Source: an uncultured Eubacteriales bacterium
GTDB lineage: Bacteria > Bacillota > Clostridia > Oscillospirales > Acutalibacteraceae
Length of the DNA stretch: 6,017 nucleotides
Assembly: GCA_900317795.1 (NCBI GenBank)
Contig: ONIF01000216.1
Coordinates: forward strand, 1 to 6,017
Reading direction: 5' to 3'
The translations under genes were made by a program, and so were the position numbers. Positions 5,120 through 6,017 of this stretch are shown piece by piece. The notes beneath the pieces were generated by a model. The model ran no database searches, was not told the DNA's origin, and worked only from the letters and a program-made list of their open reading frames with translations. Each line of letters starts with the position of its first letter. Positions within the stretch are counted from its first letter, which is position 1.

Positions 5120-6017
5120 ATGAATAAAAACATACTCACGCTTTTTGTACTTGATGACAATGAAAAAAAAGAACTCTTGGAGAAATATTTGCTTCCCCAT
5201 GATAAGACTGTTTCTGAAGTGAAAAAAAACAACATAATAAATTCGGAACCAGAAATACCTCCTGAAGATAAAGCTGAAAATATTCCAGATATAGATATAC
5301 TTCCTGATAAAAAAGTATCTGCCAAGGAAAAAGATACCGTAAAAAAAACTAACGGAAAAAAGTTTGCTGTTATTGCATCTGTTTTTGCTGCAGTTATCGT
5401 TGCTTTTACTTCATTCTGTATCATATCCTCCGCTGTAAAAAAAGATACCTTAAAAACCTCTGTTTCTGACATAAATGAAACAACTGTTATTATTTCAGAC
5501 AAAAACGATATTCAAAAAGACAAAACAACATCTGTTTCAAGCGTTTCTGTAACCGAAAGCAAACCCTCAGCTTCGAGTGTACCTGCAACCGAAAGCAAAC
5601 CTTCAGTTTCGAGTGTTCCTGTAACCGAAAGCAAACCTTCAGTTTCGAGTGTTCCTGTAACCGAAAGCAAACCTTCAGTTTCGAGTGTTCCTGCAACCGA
5701 AAGCAAACCCTCGGCTTCAAGTGTTCCGCCTGCCGCAAGTACACCTGCAGTTGTAGTCTCGGATACGGATGTTCCGGAAAAGCGCTCAGAGTTAGGATTT
5801 CAAGGTGCAAATGATGACGATCATGACAACAGCCTCTCTTCTATAAGAGTAATACACCCCCCTGAAAAGACGCAGTATTTAAAAGGTGAATCTCTCGATA
5901 TGACGGGTCTGAAAATAGAAGCGTCATACAATGACGGTTCTATAAATACCATAGAAAGCAATAAATGCACCTTTAGCGGATTTGACTCATCTTCCAAGGG
6001 TATCAAGACCATAAATA
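5120..6017 (+). CDS. Membrane-anchored surface protein with Ser/Pro/Thr repeat stalk and Big_3-like domain (3' end missing)
   Basis: The ATG at 5120 has AGGA at 5111-5114 and starts a frame that stays open for 299 codons to the window edge. Residues 1-81 are hydrophilic, starting MNKNILTLFVLDDNEKKELL, and end in a basic patch (KKTNGKK). Residues 82-105 form one membrane helix (FAVIASVFAAVIVAF). With the positive charges before it, the head should be cytoplasmic and everything after it outside. Residues 142-201 are five copies of a 12-residue unit, approximately VPVTESKPSVSS, rich in Ser, Thr and Pro: a stalk that could be glycosylated. An acidic spacer (NDDDHDN) leads into IRVIHPP...YLKGESLDMTGLKIEASYNDGS...FSGFDSSSKGIKT from about residue 238. 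This fits a Big_3-type Ig-like domain and is cut by the window end. The job is probably adhesion or cell-surface binding; the functional C-terminal part is not visible. The N-terminal head matches nothing I recognise. Confidence 0.92.
   Translation, partial: MNKNILTLFVLDDNEKKELLEKYLLPHDKTVSEVKKNNIINSEPEIPPEDKAENIPDIDILPDKKVSAKEKDTVKKTNGKKFAVIASVFAAVIVAFTSFCIISSAVKKDTLKTSVSDINETTVIISDKNDIQKDKTTSVSSVSVTESKPSASSVPATESKPSVSSVPVTESKPSVSSVPVTESKPSVSSVPATESKPSASSVPPAASTPAVVVSDTDVPEKRSELGFQGANDDDHDNSLSSIRVIHPPEKTQYLKGESLDMTGLKIEASYNDGSINTIESNKCTFSGFDSSSKGIKTIN
5543..5722 (+). repeat. Five tandem copies of a 36-bp coding repeat
   Basis: Copies lie at 5543-5578, 5579-5614, 5615-5650, 5651-5686 and 5687-5722, in frame with the surface protein. 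Copies 3 and 4 are identical; the others differ by a few bases (GTA/GCA, CCT/CCC, GTT/GCT). The unit encodes VPVTESKPSVSS or close variants. The high identity at DNA level indicates recent duplication, and changes in copy number would keep the frame. A degenerate sixth unit follows up to about 5752. Confidence 0.95.

Noticed and set aside
5543..5722. Possible CRISPR array because of five regular 36-bp repeats
   Set aside because: The repeats are contiguous with no spacers, stay in frame and encode a Ser/Pro/Thr stalk.
5083..5810. Long minus-strand open frames, some with repeated KLKVCFRLQEHS-like units
   Set aside because: These are reverse shadows of the plus-strand surface protein at 5120-6017. 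The repeat is simply the complement of the 36-bp stalk repeat, and the plus frame has the ribosome site, membrane helix and recognisable domain.

Overview
The window looks like chromosomal DNA of an AT-rich gut Clostridia species, most like Ruminococcus and its relatives. The signs are heavy use of ATA, AAA and ACA codons, a large exported protein built from MBG-type Ig-like repeats followed by two Y_Y_Y-type repeats, a second surface protein with a Big_3-type domain, and an IS605-type tnpB remnant of a kind common in gut Firmicutes. No ribosomal, tRNA or housekeeping marker is present, so the genus is an inference.

Layout. (1) Positions 1-3008 (+) hold the 3' part of a very large exported protein: at least four and a half Ig-like repeats, a papain/C39-like cysteine peptidase-type domain, a beta-rich region and two C-terminal Y_Y_Y-like repeats. 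Its start lies left of the window. (2) A rho-independent terminator at 3043-3081 follows and runs into further overlapping hairpins up to 3130. (3) Positions 3131-3506 contain no credible gene, but do contain a good plus-strand promoter framed by an inverted repeat, a stem-loop and the left end of an insertion sequence. (4) Roughly 3408-4438 is an IS481-like insertion sequence. Its DDE transposase is dead: an in-frame amber codon at 3852 and a frameshifting deletion near 4065-4080. (5) Positions 4417-4986 (-) are the N-terminal half of an IS605-type tnpB, cut exactly where the RuvC nuclease domain should begin. Its promoter and ribosome site survive at 4993-5042. (6) Positions 5120-6017 (+) are the start of a second surface protein, open to the right edge: cytoplasmic head, one membrane helix, a Ser/Pro/Thr stalk of five 36-bp repeats, and a Big_3-like domain. 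A 20-bp hairpin in its leader overlaps the ribosome binding site.

How it fits together. Two cell-surface genes in the same direction are separated by about 2.1 kb of decayed mobile DNA, in which one element (IS481-like) sits in or beside the remains of another (tnpB). Joining the two flanks of the IS481-like element keeps the tnpB frame open for about 20 more codons, through the stem-loop at 3351-3372. This suggests that the promoter and stem-loop region at 3267-3410 is the other end of the same tnpB element, the place where a TnpB guide RNA (omega RNA) would be encoded. That link is inference. No CRISPR array, tRNA, rRNA or recognised riboswitch was seen.
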